Assembly: GCA_030748365.1 (NCBI GenBank)
Contig: JASMME010000081.1
Coordinates: 1-6,418, forward strand
Reading direction: 5' to 3'
DNA from: Lutibacter sp.
GTDB taxonomy: Bacteria > Bacteroidota > Bacteroidia > Flavobacteriales > Flavobacteriaceae
DNA: 6,418 nucleotides
Positions 1 through 6,418 of this stretch are shown here, one piece after another. Both the position numbers and the translations under genes were made by a program. The notes below the pieces were generated by a model. The model was given only the letters and a program-made list of their open reading frames with translations. It did not search any database and had not been told where the DNA came from. Every line of letters begins with the position of its first letter. The first letter of the stretch is position 1.

Positions 1-801
1 AAAACAATTCTCCACAAAAGGCAAAAACAACAAAGGAGGCACCTTGAGATTGTCTATGTTTCCGATAATCTCCGTGTTGACCTCCACTTTTTCTCCAAAG
101 CGCAGTCTTTCAAGATCCAGGTAATTCTGCAAGTGGTTAATTTCTTCGTACAGCCGTATGGCAGGTGTTTTTACATCGTACAATACGTATTGCATCATAT
201 CAGAAAGCTTTAATACGACACTGGGAGCCAGCGCTGATTTTTCAAGGGTCAGCGCGTAGAGGTTGTTTAGGGTGTTAAAGAAGAAGTGGGGCTGGATTTG
301 TGATCTCAAAAAATCCAATTCCGTCTTTTTTTGTATTTTCCTCAGGTCCTCCACCCTTGTTCTTTCCCGAATCCAGTCAACGGTTAGCTTGAGGGTGGTT
401 GCCAGGGCAAGGACATACAGTTCGCCCAGGCTAACCGCAACGATATGATTGAAACTAAAGGCCCGTTGTGGGAAAGCGGCTTCCGGCCATATATTTTTAT
501 CCACCAACAGGTAGTTTAAACCAGTGCGCAGACAGTACACCAGTAACAGGGCCGAAAGCAGAAAAAGAATGTATCTTTTGTATTTCCTTCTTAGGACAAA
601 TCTCGGCATCAACCAATAGATATTGAGGTATACCAGCAACATGTGCAGGGGAAACTCTACCAAGTTTGACTTGAAAGAGTACCAGTAATCACCAAAGTAA
701 CTCCCCCACCGCAGCACGTTAAAACCAAAGTAACCTAGCCAAAAAATAATGTGATATTTTTTGGGAATGGTATGGTTGGTACTGTGAAATATTTGTAACA
801 T
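1..801 (-). CDS. LytS/YehU-type sensor histidine kinase (3' end cut by window edge)
   Basis: Inner-membrane sensor kinase of the His_kinase (PF06580) plus HATPase class, which normally autophosphorylates on a His and passes the phosphate to a LytTR-type response regulator. Reading leftward from the ATG at 801, 267 codons are open to the edge. An in-frame TAA lies five codons upstream with no other ATG between, which fixes the start. Hydrophobic stretches at about residues 17-33, 50-70, 77-100 and 117-139 suggest four membrane helices, followed by a charged linker (about 144-162). The H-box reads QIQPHFFFNTLNNLY with the phospho-acceptor at His172; the usual motif is PHFLFN, so Phe replaces Leu. 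The visible end, VPPLLFLPFVENCF, is the start of the N-box (Asn265); the rest of the ATPase domain is outside the window. The N-terminal sensor part has no domain I recognise, so the signal is unknown. A partner regulator would be expected just beyond the left edge. It is divergent from the amino-sugar operon, and direct regulation of that operon is not shown. Confidence 0.93.
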   Translation of the reverse strand, partial: MLQIFHSTNHTIPKKYHIIFWLGYFGFNVLRWGSYFGDYWYSFKSNLVEFPLHMLLVYLNIYWLMPRFVLRRKYKRYILFLLSALLLVYCLRTGLNYLLVDKNIWPEAAFPQRAFSFNHIVAVSLGELYVLALATTLKLTVDWIRERTRVEDLRKIQKKTELDFLRSQIQPHFFFNTLNNLYALTLEKSALAPSVVLKLSDMMQYVLYDVKTPAIRLYEEINHLQNYLDLERLRFGEKVEVNTEIIGNIDNLKVPPLLFLPFVENCF

Positions 802-852
802 CAGTAGGCTATTTTATGTGATGCAGGTGCTTACTATTTTAGCATAAATCGG

Positions 853-863
853 TGAGAATCTCA
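853..863. promoter_or_regulatory. Small palindrome upstream of the kinase gene (possible operator)
   Basis: TGAGAATCTCA is a perfect 5+1+5 palindrome about 52 bases upstream of the kinase start codon. It is flanked by two copies of GGTGA (851-855 and 864-868). It could be a protein-binding site controlling the kinase gene. A palindrome this short also occurs by chance, and no good Bacteroidota promoter was found on the minus strand to anchor it. Confidence 0.2.
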
Positions 864-935
864 GGTGAATGTACGAATCTTTATCCTAAAAAAACAGCTT
901 TCTGTTGTCCGTTTTCTGCCGTATACAGATTCTTT

Positions 936-966
936 TTTGAGCAGACTGACCTCAAGACTATATTTG
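936..966 (+). promoter_or_regulatory. Bacteroidota-type promoter of the amino-sugar operon
   Basis: TTTG at 936-939 is followed by exactly 19 bases and then TATATTTG at 959-966. This matches the -33 (TTTG) and -7 (TAnnTTTG) elements recognised by the primary sigma factor of Bacteroidota. Transcription would start near 969-972, giving a 5' leader of about 20-25 bases before the ATG at 993. The -7 element lies inside the inverted repeat at 948-971, so a bound repressor would block it. The match and spacing are seen directly; activity is inferred. Confidence 0.7.
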
Positions 967-971
967 AGGTC
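948..971. promoter_or_regulatory. Inverted repeat overlapping the promoter: likely operator
   Basis: GACCTCAA (948-955) and TTGAGGTC (964-971) are perfect 8-base inverted arms separated by 8 bases. The centre-to-centre distance of 16 bases suits a dimeric helix-turn-helix regulator. The right arm shares the TTG of the -7 element and reaches the predicted transcription start, so repression by occlusion is the natural reading. No poly-T tract follows, so a terminator is unlikely. The regulator is not encoded in the window. A sugar-phosphate-responsive repressor of the GntR or ROK type would fit the genes controlled, but this is a guess. Confidence 0.5.
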
Positions 972-992
972 TATTAACATACCTTTTGCCTT

Positions 993-2906
993 ATGACTGT
1001 TGCAGATTTATCATACCAAGCGCCGGGAACATTTGAAGAGACCCGTTTCGAAAAAATTCACAACATCGTTTTCTCAAACGCTGAACAAGCGTCTGTGAAT
1101 GTTGCCAGAGAAATCGCTGCGCTGATTCGTCAGAAGCAAGCAAAACAGCAGCCTTGTGTGTTAGGGCTTGCCACTGGCTCTTCTCCAATAAAAGTATACG
1201 AAGAACTGGTTCGGATGCACCAGGAGGAAGGCCTAAGCTTTGGCAATGTGGTCAGTTTTAACCTAGACGAATACTGTCCGATGGAAAAAAACAGCGTGCA
1301 TAGCTATCATTATTTTATGCACCAGCATCTTTTCGATCACATCGATATTGATCCCAAGCATATTCATATACCTTCAGGCACCATCCCTCAGGATGAAATC
1401 CACCAGTATTGTATAGACTACGACCTAAAGATAAAGGAATACGGGGGGCTTGATTTTCAGTTGTTAGGTATCGGAAGAACCGGTCATATCGGATTTAATG
1501 AACCAGGCTCCCATTTCAATTCTGGAACGAGGATCATCAGCCTTGACCACCTTACGAGGGCAGATGCAGCCAGCTCCTTTTTAGGGATAGACAATGTTCC
1601 TAGGAGGGCCATTACCATGGGAATCGGAACAGTCAAAAACGCTGGGAGAATTGTTTTATTAGCTTGGGGAGGCCACAAAGCAGAAATAGTCAGGGAAACC
1701 ATCGAAGGCCCCATGACCTCAGAAGTACCGGCCAGCTACCTTCAGACACATAAAAATACCAGTATTGTACTCAATGAGGAAGCCGCCGAAGAACTTACCC
1801 GTATCAAAACACCCTGGTTAGTGGGGCCGTGTATTTGGGATGATTTTTTAATCAGTAAGGCGGTTGTCTGGCTTTGTGAACACACGCAAAAGTCAATATT
1901 AAAACTCACAGACAAAGATTATAATGACCATGGAATGTCTGGTTTACTAGCCCAGGAAGGCAATTCATATGATCTCAATATCCGAATGTTTAACCGCCTT
2001 CAGCACACCATCACCGGATGGCCGGGAGGCAAGCCCAATGCAGACGATTCCTCACGGCCGGAGAGGGCCCTTCCAAAAAGAAAGAAAGTCCTTATTTTTA
2101 GTCCACATCCCGATGATGATGTCATTTCCATGGGGGGTACCCTGGACCGACTGGTGGAGCAGGGTCATGAGGTACACATCGCCTATCAAACATCTGGAAA
2201 CATCGCGGTGGCAGACCATGAAGCGATGAAATATGTTGAAATCATCCAGGATCTTTGTCCAGACAAAAAGGGTGTTGACAGCCTTATTAAAGAAATCAAT
2301 TCCCGCAATAAAAATATTGAGGATGATTTGTCAGTCAGAAGGTTAAAAGGATTGATTCGAAAAAGAGAAGCCCTGGGGGCCAGTCGTTTTTTAGGGGTTC
2401 CGGATAACAATGTGCATTTTTTAAACCTGCCCTTTTACGAGACAGGTACGGTTAAGAAACTGCCCATTGGCCCGGAAGATATTGACGCGGTCTCCCGTTT
2501 GATTGCGCAGGTACAACCCCATCAGATATACGCTGCCGGAGACCTGGCCGACCCACACGGCACCCATAAGGTTTGTCTGGATGCTGTGTTGGCTGCCCTA
2601 AAAAACCTACGTAGCCGTTCGTTTATGAAAGACTGCTGGGTCTGGTTATACAGGGGTGCCTGGCTCGAATGGGACATCCACCAGATAGACATGGCTGTTC
2701 CGCTAAGCCCAGACCAGGTGTTGAAAAAGAGAAAGGCTATTTTCTTCCACCAGTCTCAAAAAGACGGTGTAATGTTCCAGGGCAATGATACCCGTGAATT
2801 TTGGGTAAGGGCCGAGGAACGCAATGATGAAACCGCCCGAAGATACCACGAATTAGGGCTGGCCGACTATGCTGCTATGGAAGCCTTTAAGAAATATGAA
2901 TTCTAA
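993..2906 (+). CDS. nagB: NagB-like glucosamine-6-phosphate deaminase domain fused to a PIG-L/LmbE deacetylase domain
   Basis: A 637-residue cytoplasmic protein (no signal peptide) with two enzyme domains, about 370 residues longer than classical NagB (about 266). Residues about 20-290 match NagB/SugP isomerase: phosphate loop GLATGSSP (58-65), FNLDEY with Asp92 (E. coli Asp72), and GIGRTGHIGFNEPGS with His165 and Glu170 (E. coli His143, Glu148). Thr163 stands where E. coli has the charge-relay Asp141. The stretch aligned with phosphate-binding Arg172 (ADAASSF, 190-196) has no Arg, while Lys229 fits Lys208. Residues about 364-600 are PIG-L/LmbE-like, a zinc-dependent N-deacetylase family, with SPHPDDD (370-376) and a DPHGTHK segment (520-526) supplying His and Asp metal ligands. 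Long fusions of this kind are common in Bacteroidota and are usually labelled NagB. The classical reaction is GlcN-6-P to fructose-6-P plus ammonia; whether this variant performs it is uncertain. An in-frame TAA at 975-977 with no start codon between supports the ATG at 993. It is first in an operon with the GH20 gene. Confidence 0.9.
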   Translation: MTVADLSYQAPGTFEETRFEKIHNIVFSNAEQASVNVAREIAALIRQKQAKQQPCVLGLATGSSPIKVYEELVRMHQEEGLSFGNVVSFNLDEYCPMEKNSVHSYHYFMHQHLFDHIDIDPKHIHIPSGTIPQDEIHQYCIDYDLKIKEYGGLDFQLLGIGRTGHIGFNEPGSHFNSGTRIISLDHLTRADAASSFLGIDNVPRRAITMGIGTVKNAGRIVLLAWGGHKAEIVRETIEGPMTSEVPASYLQTHKNTSIVLNEEAAEELTRIKTPWLVGPCIWDDFLISKAVVWLCEHTQKSILKLTDKDYNDHGMSGLLAQEGNSYDLNIRMFNRLQHTITGWPGGKPNADDSSRPERALPKRKKVLIFSPHPDDDVISMGGTLDRLVEQGHEVHIAYQTSGNIAVADHEAMKYVEIIQDLCPDKKGVDSLIKEINSRNKNIEDDLSVRRLKGLIRKREALGASRFLGVPDNNVHFLNLPFYETGTVKKLPIGPEDIDAVSRLIAQVQPHQIYAAGDLADPHGTHKVCLDAVLAALKNLRSRSFMKDCWVWLYRGAWLEWDIHQIDMAVPLSPDQVLKKRKAIFFHQSQKDGVMFQGNDTREFWVRAEERNDETARRYHELGLADYAAMEAFKKYEF

Positions 2907-4989
2907 AAATCACTTTTATATGAGACCCATACTTTTTATATGGATGGTACTTTTTTCTGGAACTTGTATCGCACAGGAACAAGCCCTCCATCTATTGCCC
3001 TGGCCGCAATCGATTCGTACTGACAATGGTCAGTGTAAGATTGGGGAAGATTTTACGCTGACTGTCAACAATGCCGACTCCCGAAGAATTGCTGTGGCCA
3101 GCACAAAATTTATCCGGCGATTGGGAGAAAGGACAGGGGTGTTTTTTGACCATGGATTTGCCTTTACCACCGGTGAGATAGCCAATCCTACCCTGGAAAT
3201 CAATTATAAAAGAATCGGGGAACTGGCTATAAACGAAGATGAATCATATTTTTTACAGGTATCAGATGGCAAGATTGATATTACTGCCGAAACCGATATT
3301 GGAGTCATTTACGCCCTGGAAACCCTGTTGCAACTTCTGACAATTGGCCCTAGTGACTATTATTTTCCGGCGGTACAAATCGCTGACAAACCACGGTTTA
3401 CCTGGCGTGGATTGATGATTGATGTAGCCCGTCATTTTCAGCCAATCGGTGTGCTAAAAAGAAACATAGATGCCATGGCAGCGGTTAAAATGAACGTCCT
3501 CCACTGGCATTTGACAGACGACCAAGGATTTCGGATAGAATCTACCACCCATCCAGCACTTCACAAATTGGGGTCAGATGGCTTATACTATACCCAGCAT
3601 CAGATAAAAGACCTGATTCAGTACGCTGCTGACAGGGGGATTCGGGTAGTGCCTGAGGTCGATGTACCTGGGCACGCCACGGCGATCCTTACCGCCTATC
3701 CTGAAATTGGCTCTAAAAAAGGAGTCTACACCCTCGAACGATATGCCGGGATTTTTGATCCTACCTTAGACCCGACCAATGAAGATACCTACCGTATACT
3801 CGGGGATCTTTTTGGTGAAATGGCGCAGTTGTTTCCCGATCCATATATACATATAGGGGGCGACGAAAATGAAGGGCGACACTGGAATCAAAACGAAGCC
3901 ATTCAGTTGTTTATGCAAGAACACCGATTGAAAACCAACCACGACCTGCAAACCTATTTCAATATTCGGCTAGAGAAAATACTCAAAGCCTTGAACAAAA
4001 AACTCATGGGATGGGAAGAAATCATGACCGACGACATGCCTAAAACGGCCCTGATCCACTCTTGGAAGGGAGTCAACGAAGGAATGATTGGCGGAAGTTC
4101 ACTGATCAAAGCCGCTAAAAAAGGTTATCAAACCATCCTTTCAAATGGCTATTATATCGACCTAATGCTACCGGTTAGCAGCCATTACCTGGTGGATCCG
4201 ATACCGGAAAACACGGTCCTTACTGAGGCGGAAAGGACTCGTATATTAGGAGGAGAGGCCACCATGTGGGGTGAATTGGTAACACCCCTGACCATTGACT
4301 CAAGAATCTGGCCTCGCACAGCAGCCATTGCAGAAAGACTTTGGTCACCTGCCACCATCAGGGATCTTGAAAGCCTGTATAAGCGACTGGAAACCGTCAG
4401 TTTCAGGCTTGAAGAACTGGGGATTACCCACCTGAGAAACAAACAGGTGATTTTGAGGAATATGACCCATAATCAGCCCACTCATTCCTTGGAATTACTC
4501 AGCAGAATTTGTGAACCACTAAAGATATATACACGCAACAAAGGCGGTACAGAATACAAGTCCTATGCCCCCTTTACCTTGTTTGCAGACGCCTGTACGG
4601 CAGACGCATCGGACCAATTTGCCTTTAGAAAAGCAACGGACCGTTTCTTAAAGGAAGGAGCTTCAGACGCGGCCCTGGAGCTGCAGGCTTTCTTTGACCA
4701 ATGGATTGCGGGTTACGAGCAATTCAATAAACTGCGAAAAAACCCTATACTCAACAATCTCGATCCGCTTTATGCAAGGTTAGCAGACATTTCGGCCCGC
4801 TACCGAACCGTGTTAAAGCAAGGCTGGGCAGACAAGGATCAAATGGCCCAGATAGACGAGCTATTACAGGCACTTGCGGAGCCTGTTGTAGATGTTGAAT
4901 TGGCTGTCTATAAAGATTTTAAAAGAATTTCAGCCTGGATGAATTCTGTGAGCTCCCATTCCTTGTCAAATAAAACCAACCGCGAATAA
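2896..4989 (+). CDS. Secreted family GH20 beta-N-acetylhexosaminidase
   Basis: Exo-acting hydrolase removing terminal beta-linked GlcNAc or GalNAc by substrate-assisted catalysis. Numbered from the ATG at 2896 (697 residues): signal peptide about 1-26 (hydrophobic core after MNSKNHFYMR, cleavage near CIA/QE), GH20b domain about 30-150, GH20 barrel about 165-490, and a C-terminal region of about 180-200 residues, mostly helical in appearance, that I cannot assign. Barrel motifs are intact: WRGLMIDVARHF (sugar-binding Arg171), HWHLTDDQGF (203-212), PEVDVPGHA (253-261), HIGGDE with catalytic Asp323-Glu324, pocket tryptophans Trp373, Trp390 and Trp458, and RIWPRTAAIAERLW (470-483). No Cys lipobox and no obvious type IX secretion tail are seen, so it is probably periplasmic. 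Starts at 2869 and 2920 are also in frame. I prefer 2896 because A occupies -3 and -6, as favoured in Bacteroidota, and 2869 would add extra residues to the signal peptide. This start overlaps the upstream stop codon, suggesting translational coupling. Confidence 0.94.
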   Translation: MNSKNHFYMRPILFIWMVLFSGTCIAQEQALHLLPWPQSIRTDNGQCKIGEDFTLTVNNADSRRIAVASTKFIRRLGERTGVFFDHGFAFTTGEIANPTLEINYKRIGELAINEDESYFLQVSDGKIDITAETDIGVIYALETLLQLLTIGPSDYYFPAVQIADKPRFTWRGLMIDVARHFQPIGVLKRNIDAMAAVKMNVLHWHLTDDQGFRIESTTHPALHKLGSDGLYYTQHQIKDLIQYAADRGIRVVPEVDVPGHATAILTAYPEIGSKKGVYTLERYAGIFDPTLDPTNEDTYRILGDLFGEMAQLFPDPYIHIGGDENEGRHWNQNEAIQLFMQEHRLKTNHDLQTYFNIRLEKILKALNKKLMGWEEIMTDDMPKTALIHSWKGVNEGMIGGSSLIKAAKKGYQTILSNGYYIDLMLPVSSHYLVDPIPENTVLTEAERTRILGGEATMWGELVTPLTIDSRIWPRTAAIAERLWSPATIRDLESLYKRLETVSFRLEELGITHLRNKQVILRNMTHNQPTHSLELLSRICEPLKIYTRNKGGTEYKSYAPFTLFADACTADASDQFAFRKATDRFLKEGASDAALELQAFFDQWIAGYEQFNKLRKNPILNNLDPLYARLADISARYRTVLKQGWADKDQMAQIDELLQALAEPVVDVELAVYKDFKRISAWMNSVSSHSLSNKTNRE

Positions 4990-5009
4990 ACAGACTGATA
5001 ATTATTGTT

Positions 5010-5017
5010 TACTTTTG
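5010..5017 (+). promoter_or_regulatory. Candidate -7 element upstream of the dsbD-like gene
   Basis: TACTTTTG fits the Bacteroidota -7 consensus TAnnTTTG. No TTTG or TTG is present 19-21 bases upstream, so only half of the promoter is matched. Initiation here would begin near 5021-5024, just before the hairpin at 5030-5058, placing that hairpin in the leader of the DsbD gene. It is a weak candidate. Confidence 0.3.
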
Positions 5018-5029
5018 GACTTGAAAGCC

Positions 5030-5058
5030 AAAGGGAGGAGGCTTTGCTTCCTCCCTTT
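5030..5058 (+). terminator. Rho-independent-type terminator of the amino-sugar operon
   Basis: AAAGGGAGGAGGC (5030-5042) pairs with GCTTCCTCCCTTT (5046-5058) around a TTT loop. All 13 pairs form, with a single G-T wobble. The right arm runs into TTTTCT (5056-5061), giving a short U-rich tail. It lies 40 bases after the GH20 stop codon and 23 bases before the next ATG, so it separates the two transcription units. The A-rich start of the left arm would give a U tract on the opposite strand too, but no leftward gene ends here. Confidence 0.8.
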
Positions 5059-5081
5059 TCTATTAACCAATGACTCCTTAG

Positions 5082-6418
5082 ATGAAAAAGCTTTTTTTCC
5101 TTCTTTCCTTTTTTGTGCTCATTCCTGTAATCAACGCACAGATCTACGATCCCGTAAGCTGGTCAACCTCCGTTAAGAAGATTTCTGAGACAGACTACAA
5201 CTTGCTTATAGAAGCAACTATTGAGGCCAACTGGCATATCTATGCCCAAAAGGTGCCTGAGGATGGCCCCATTCCTACCCATTTTACCTTTAAAGCATCG
5301 CCCCATTTTGAACTAATCGGTGAAACATTGGAACCAAAAGGCCATACCGACTACGATCCTGTGTTTAGAATGGAACTCACCTCTTTTGAAGGAAAGGCCA
5401 CTTTTACACAACGAATCAAACGCTTATCGAAAGAAGCCTTTGCCATCGAAGGGGAACTGGAGTTTATTGCCTGTGATGACAGAAACTGTTTGCCACCCAC
5501 CTTTGTGGACCTGCACTTCCCTATTCCCGGAGGGCAGGCAGCGGTTCATACCCCAGTAGCTGCCCCACCCCCTAGCCTTGTACCGGACAAGGCTCCTGTA
5601 CCAGCCAACAAGAACCTTTTTAGGATTTTTATCATTGCCTTCTTATCCGGATTTGCTGCATTGCTGACGCCCTGTGTATTCCCGATGATTCCAATGACTG
5701 TCAGTTTTTTTACCAAACAAAGCCAAAGCAAAGCCGCGGGTATTAGGAATGCCCTGGTATACGGTATTTCCATTGTCGTCATCTATGTAGCCCTGGGTGT
5801 TTTGATCAGCCTACTCTTTGGCCCAAATGCCTTAAATGCCCTCTCGACCAATGTATGGTTCAATGTGTTTTTCTTCTTGGTGCTGATTGTTTTTGCCCTT
5901 TCTTTCCTGGGTGCCTTTGAGCTCACCCTTCCTAGTTCCTGGGGAACCAGGGTAGATGCACAGGCTGACAAAGGTGGCTTTTTAGGAATCTTTTTTATGG
6001 CCCTGGCCTTGGCCATCGTATCTTTCTCCTGTACAGGGCCCATCGTAGGAACTATTCTGGTAGAAGCAGCAACCGGTGGCAATCAAGTAGGCCCTATTGT
6101 GGGGATGTTCGGATTTTCACTGGCCATTGCCCTGCCATTCGCCCTTTTTGCTGCGTTCCCTGGCTGGTTGAATTCCCTGCCCAAATCAGGGGGTTGGTTA
6201 AATACCGTCAAGGTGGTGCTGGGCTTCCTAGAATTGGCCCTGGCCTTTAAATTCTTATCAAATGCTGACTTAGTCTTACAGTTACACCTTCTTGAACGTG
6301 AGGTCTTTCTGGCTTTATGGATTGCTGTATTTGCCACCCTGTCTCTTTACTTATTTGGCAGTATACGCTTGCCCCACGACTCGCCGTCTGGGCATATTTC
6401 TGTGGGAAGATTGAGCCT
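5082..6418 (+). CDS. dsbD: DsbD-type thiol:disulfide interchange protein (3' end cut by window edge)
   Basis: Inner-membrane reductant conduit that carries electrons from cytoplasmic thioredoxin to periplasmic disulfide partners. The first 445 codons are present. Signal peptide about 1-19 (MKKLFFLLSFFVLIPVINA, then Gln). The periplasmic N-terminal DsbD domain spans about 20-150 and has the Cys pair CDDRNCLPP (Cys131, Cys136). A Pro/Ala-rich linker (about 155-176) leads to the CcdA-like membrane domain. Membrane Cys198 lies in LTPCVFPMIP and Cys317 in SFSCTGPIVG, corresponding to the redox pair of E. coli DsbD (Cys163, Cys285). About seven hydrophobic segments are visible (near 180-208, 225-247, 259-282, 300-324, 338-360, 373-393, 407-425). 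The family usually adds a last helix and a C-terminal thioredoxin domain with CxxC; these would lie beyond the right edge. A TAG immediately before the ATG in the same frame makes 5082 the first usable start. It follows the terminator, so it is probably a separate unit. Substrates could include cytochrome c maturation or periplasmic thiol enzymes. Confidence 0.92.
   Translation, partial: MKKLFFLLSFFVLIPVINAQIYDPVSWSTSVKKISETDYNLLIEATIEANWHIYAQKVPEDGPIPTHFTFKASPHFELIGETLEPKGHTDYDPVFRMELTSFEGKATFTQRIKRLSKEAFAIEGELEFIACDDRNCLPPTFVDLHFPIPGGQAAVHTPVAAPPPSLVPDKAPVPANKNLFRIFIIAFLSGFAALLTPCVFPMIPMTVSFFTKQSQSKAAGIRNALVYGISIVVIYVALGVLISLLFGPNALNALSTNVWFNVFFFLVLIVFALSFLGAFELTLPSSWGTRVDAQADKGGFLGIFFMALALAIVSFSCTGPIVGTILVEAATGGNQVGPIVGMFGFSLAIALPFALFAAFPGWLNSLPKSGGWLNTVKVVLGFLELALAFKFLSNADLVLQLHLLEREVFLALWIAVFATLSLYLFGSIRLPHDSPSGHISVGRLS

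Noticed and set aside
263..448. Plus-strand open frame of 61 codons.
   Set aside because: It lies wholly inside the histidine kinase gene on the opposite strand, including its H-box region, and has no recognisable features.
893..906. Small hairpin AACAG-CTTT-CTGTT with a T run on the minus strand (bases 888-894 read as A on the plus strand), possibly a leftward terminator.
   Set aside because: The stem is only 5 bp and A/T-rich at its base, and no gene ends here; it lies upstream of the kinase start.
1969..2229. Plus-strand open frame of 86 codons inside the NagB/PIG-L gene, considered as a frameshift remnant at the domain junction.
   Set aside because: The main frame runs unbroken through both domains with their motifs in place, so there is no frameshift.
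5070..5081. Three-codon mini-ORF (Met-Thr-Pro-stop) directly abutting and in frame with the DsbD start codon, possibly a regulatory uORF.
   Set aside because: The start context is poor and so short an ORF is expected by chance. It is useful only as proof that the DsbD start cannot be further upstream.
5546..6337. Three consecutive minus-strand open frames (5546-5782, 5783-6082, 6083-6337).
   Set aside because: They are antisense to the DsbD-type gene, whose frame carries intact membrane helices and all expected cysteines. The open frames are a by-product of its codon use.

Overview
The window looks like a chromosomal segment from a Bacteroidota (Flavobacteriia- or Cytophagia-like) bacterium. 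Four things point there: a NagB-like protein fused to a PIG-L/LmbE domain (a long form typical of this phylum), a four-helix LytS/YehU-type histidine kinase, a DsbD-type protein of the Bacteroidota kind, and a promoter matching the Bacteroidota consensus (TTTG, 19 bases, TAnnTTTG). Start sites lack Shine-Dalgarno sequences, as is usual in the phylum. The genus cannot be told from the sequence.

Layout. Bases 1-801 (minus strand) are the N-terminal 267 codons of a LytS-type sensor histidine kinase, cut by the left edge just inside its ATP-binding N-box. Bases 802-992 are a divergent intergenic region. It holds a well-formed promoter overlapping a perfect 8+8 inverted repeat (948-971), a likely operator for the rightward genes, and a smaller palindrome nearer the kinase. 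Bases 993-2906 encode a 637-residue NagB-like/PIG-L fusion. The next gene overlaps its end by 11 bases if it starts at 2896, and encodes a secreted family GH20 beta-N-acetylhexosaminidase ending at 4989. A strong 13-bp hairpin (5030-5058) closes this operon. From 5082 to the right edge runs the first 445 codons of a DsbD-type thiol:disulfide interchange protein, without its C-terminal part.

How the genes fit together. The two central genes form an amino-sugar operon. The GH20 enzyme would release terminal GlcNAc or GalNAc from chitin, glycan or cell-wall fragments in the periplasm, and the cytoplasmic fusion protein would act on the resulting amino sugar (phosphate). The deaminase half lacks residues that are catalytic or phosphate-binding in E. 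coli NagB (Asp141 is Thr; no Arg at the position of Arg172), so its textbook activity is doubtful. This is the main point of interest. The kinase and DsbD genes are separate transcription units with no evident functional link to the operon.

Both edge genes are real but incomplete. I saw no mobile element, CRISPR array, tRNA or rRNA, and nothing that amounts to a wholly new system.
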